Source of the DNA: an uncultured Prevotellaceae bacterium
GTDB taxonomy: Bacteria; Bacteroidota; Bacteroidia; Bacteroidales; Bacteroidaceae
Reading direction: 5' to 3'
DNA length: 5,649 bases
Assembly (NCBI GenBank): GCA_937891085.1
Contig: CALAEY010000016.1
Span: 1 to 5,649, forward strand
In this document: positions 5,302-5,649 of the stretch, piece by piece
How the letters are laid out: the number at the start of each line of letters is the position of its first letter
Numbering within the stretch: position 1 is the first letter of the stretch
Position numbers and translations under genes: made by a program
Notes under the pieces: generated by a model
The model's input: only the letters and a program-made list of their open reading frames with translations
Databases searched by the model: none
Told to the model about the DNA's origin: nothing

Positions 5302-5649
5302 CTAGAGGTCTGATAGATCTATCTTGAGCTCTCCTCCAGAGATCAGGACCGGGATCTTCTCATCGAAGCTGAATGTGTCTTCTTTGGCTTCTTCAAAGAA
5401 GCAGCGGAGGACGTTGCGGTTCTTGCCGTCTATTATCCAGTATTCTTTCATGCCGTAGTTTCTATAGGCGTGATATTTATATCCAAGATCATACTTTTTG
5501 GTGGAAGGAGACAGTATCTCTGCTATAAAGTCAGGGGCGCCGATTATCCTTTTCTCATGGTTCTTTTTCGAATCACACAGCACTGCAACATCCGGCACAA
5601 AGGATTCAACAGAATCTTCAGAAAACTTCACCTCCACGTTCGAGGCCAG
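5302..5649 (-). CDS. Uma2-family (DUF820) putative endonuclease, C-terminal part; start outside window
   Basis: The frame ends with TAG at 5304-5302 and stays open to the window edge. A GTG at 5637 could be read as a start, but the codons upstream (L-A-S-N) continue the frame and the family normally has about 60-80 more N-terminal residues, so this is a partial gene. About 115 residues are visible. The family signature is clear: a VPDVAVLC strand with the PD aspartate (codon 5592-5590), then APDFIAEILSPST with the catalytic-type Glu (codon 5520-5518), then KKYDLGYKYHAYRNYGMKEYWIID. This is the PD-(D/E)XK restriction-like fold of Uma2 proteins, which are most expanded in cyanobacteria and also found in Bacteroidetes. 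Their biological role is not established, and nuclease activity is inferred from the fold. The gene converges on gap across a shared terminator. Confidence 0.85.
   Translation of the reverse strand: MASNVEVKFSEDSVESFVPDVAVLCDSKKNHEKRIIGAPDFIAEILSPSTKKYDLGYKYHAYRNYGMKEYWIIDGKNRNVLRCFFEEAKEDTFSFDEKIPVLISGGELKIDLSDL

Noticed and set aside
5302..5637. Reading the Uma2 gene as complete from the GTG at 5637
   Set aside because: The frame continues to the window edge and the N-terminal part of the family fold would be missing.

Overview
The window looks like a chromosomal segment of a Bacteroidales bacterium, most likely of the Prevotella/Segatella group. Three things suggest this: promoter elements of the Bacteroidetes -7 type (TAnnTTTG) upstream of two genes, A-rich leaders without Shine-Dalgarno sequences, and family content (ATPase_2/DUF234 ATPase, small ECF sigma factor with a membrane partner, Uma2-type protein). 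The species assignment is inference.

Layout from left to right. Positions 1-564 (+) hold the C-terminal end of a surface-type protein resembling fimbrillins, cut by the window edge. It is followed by an ~85-bp tail with three TTTACA repeats and a strong hairpin terminator. Next comes a 258-bp intergenic region carrying two 52-bp-phased inverted repeats and a Bacteroidetes promoter, then an AAA ATPase with a C-terminal PD-(D/E)XK-like nuclease fold (823-2268, +). That gene ends in a second copy of the same ~85-bp tail. From 2354 to 3494 (-) a visibly GC-richer two-gene operon encodes an ECF sigma factor and a four-helix membrane protein, which converges on the ATPase at the second tail. MscL (3638-4072, -) follows with its own terminator. 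A divergent intergenic region leads to glyceraldehyde-3-phosphate dehydrogenase (4221-5249, +), which has a near-perfect 22-bp palindrome at its predicted transcript start. A UUCG-loop bidirectional terminator separates it from the C-terminal part of a Uma2-family protein (5302-5649, -), cut by the right edge.

Functionally the window mixes housekeeping genes (GAPDH, MscL) with a signalling pair (sigma factor and membrane protein) and accessory genes (fimbrillin-like fragment, ATPase, Uma2). The least ordinary part is 565-2354: an ATPase gene preceded by a phased four-half-site array and bracketed by direct repeats that start almost exactly at two unrelated stop codons. It has the layout of a transferable or recombining gene cassette with its own control region. 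No complete new system is demonstrated by this sequence alone.
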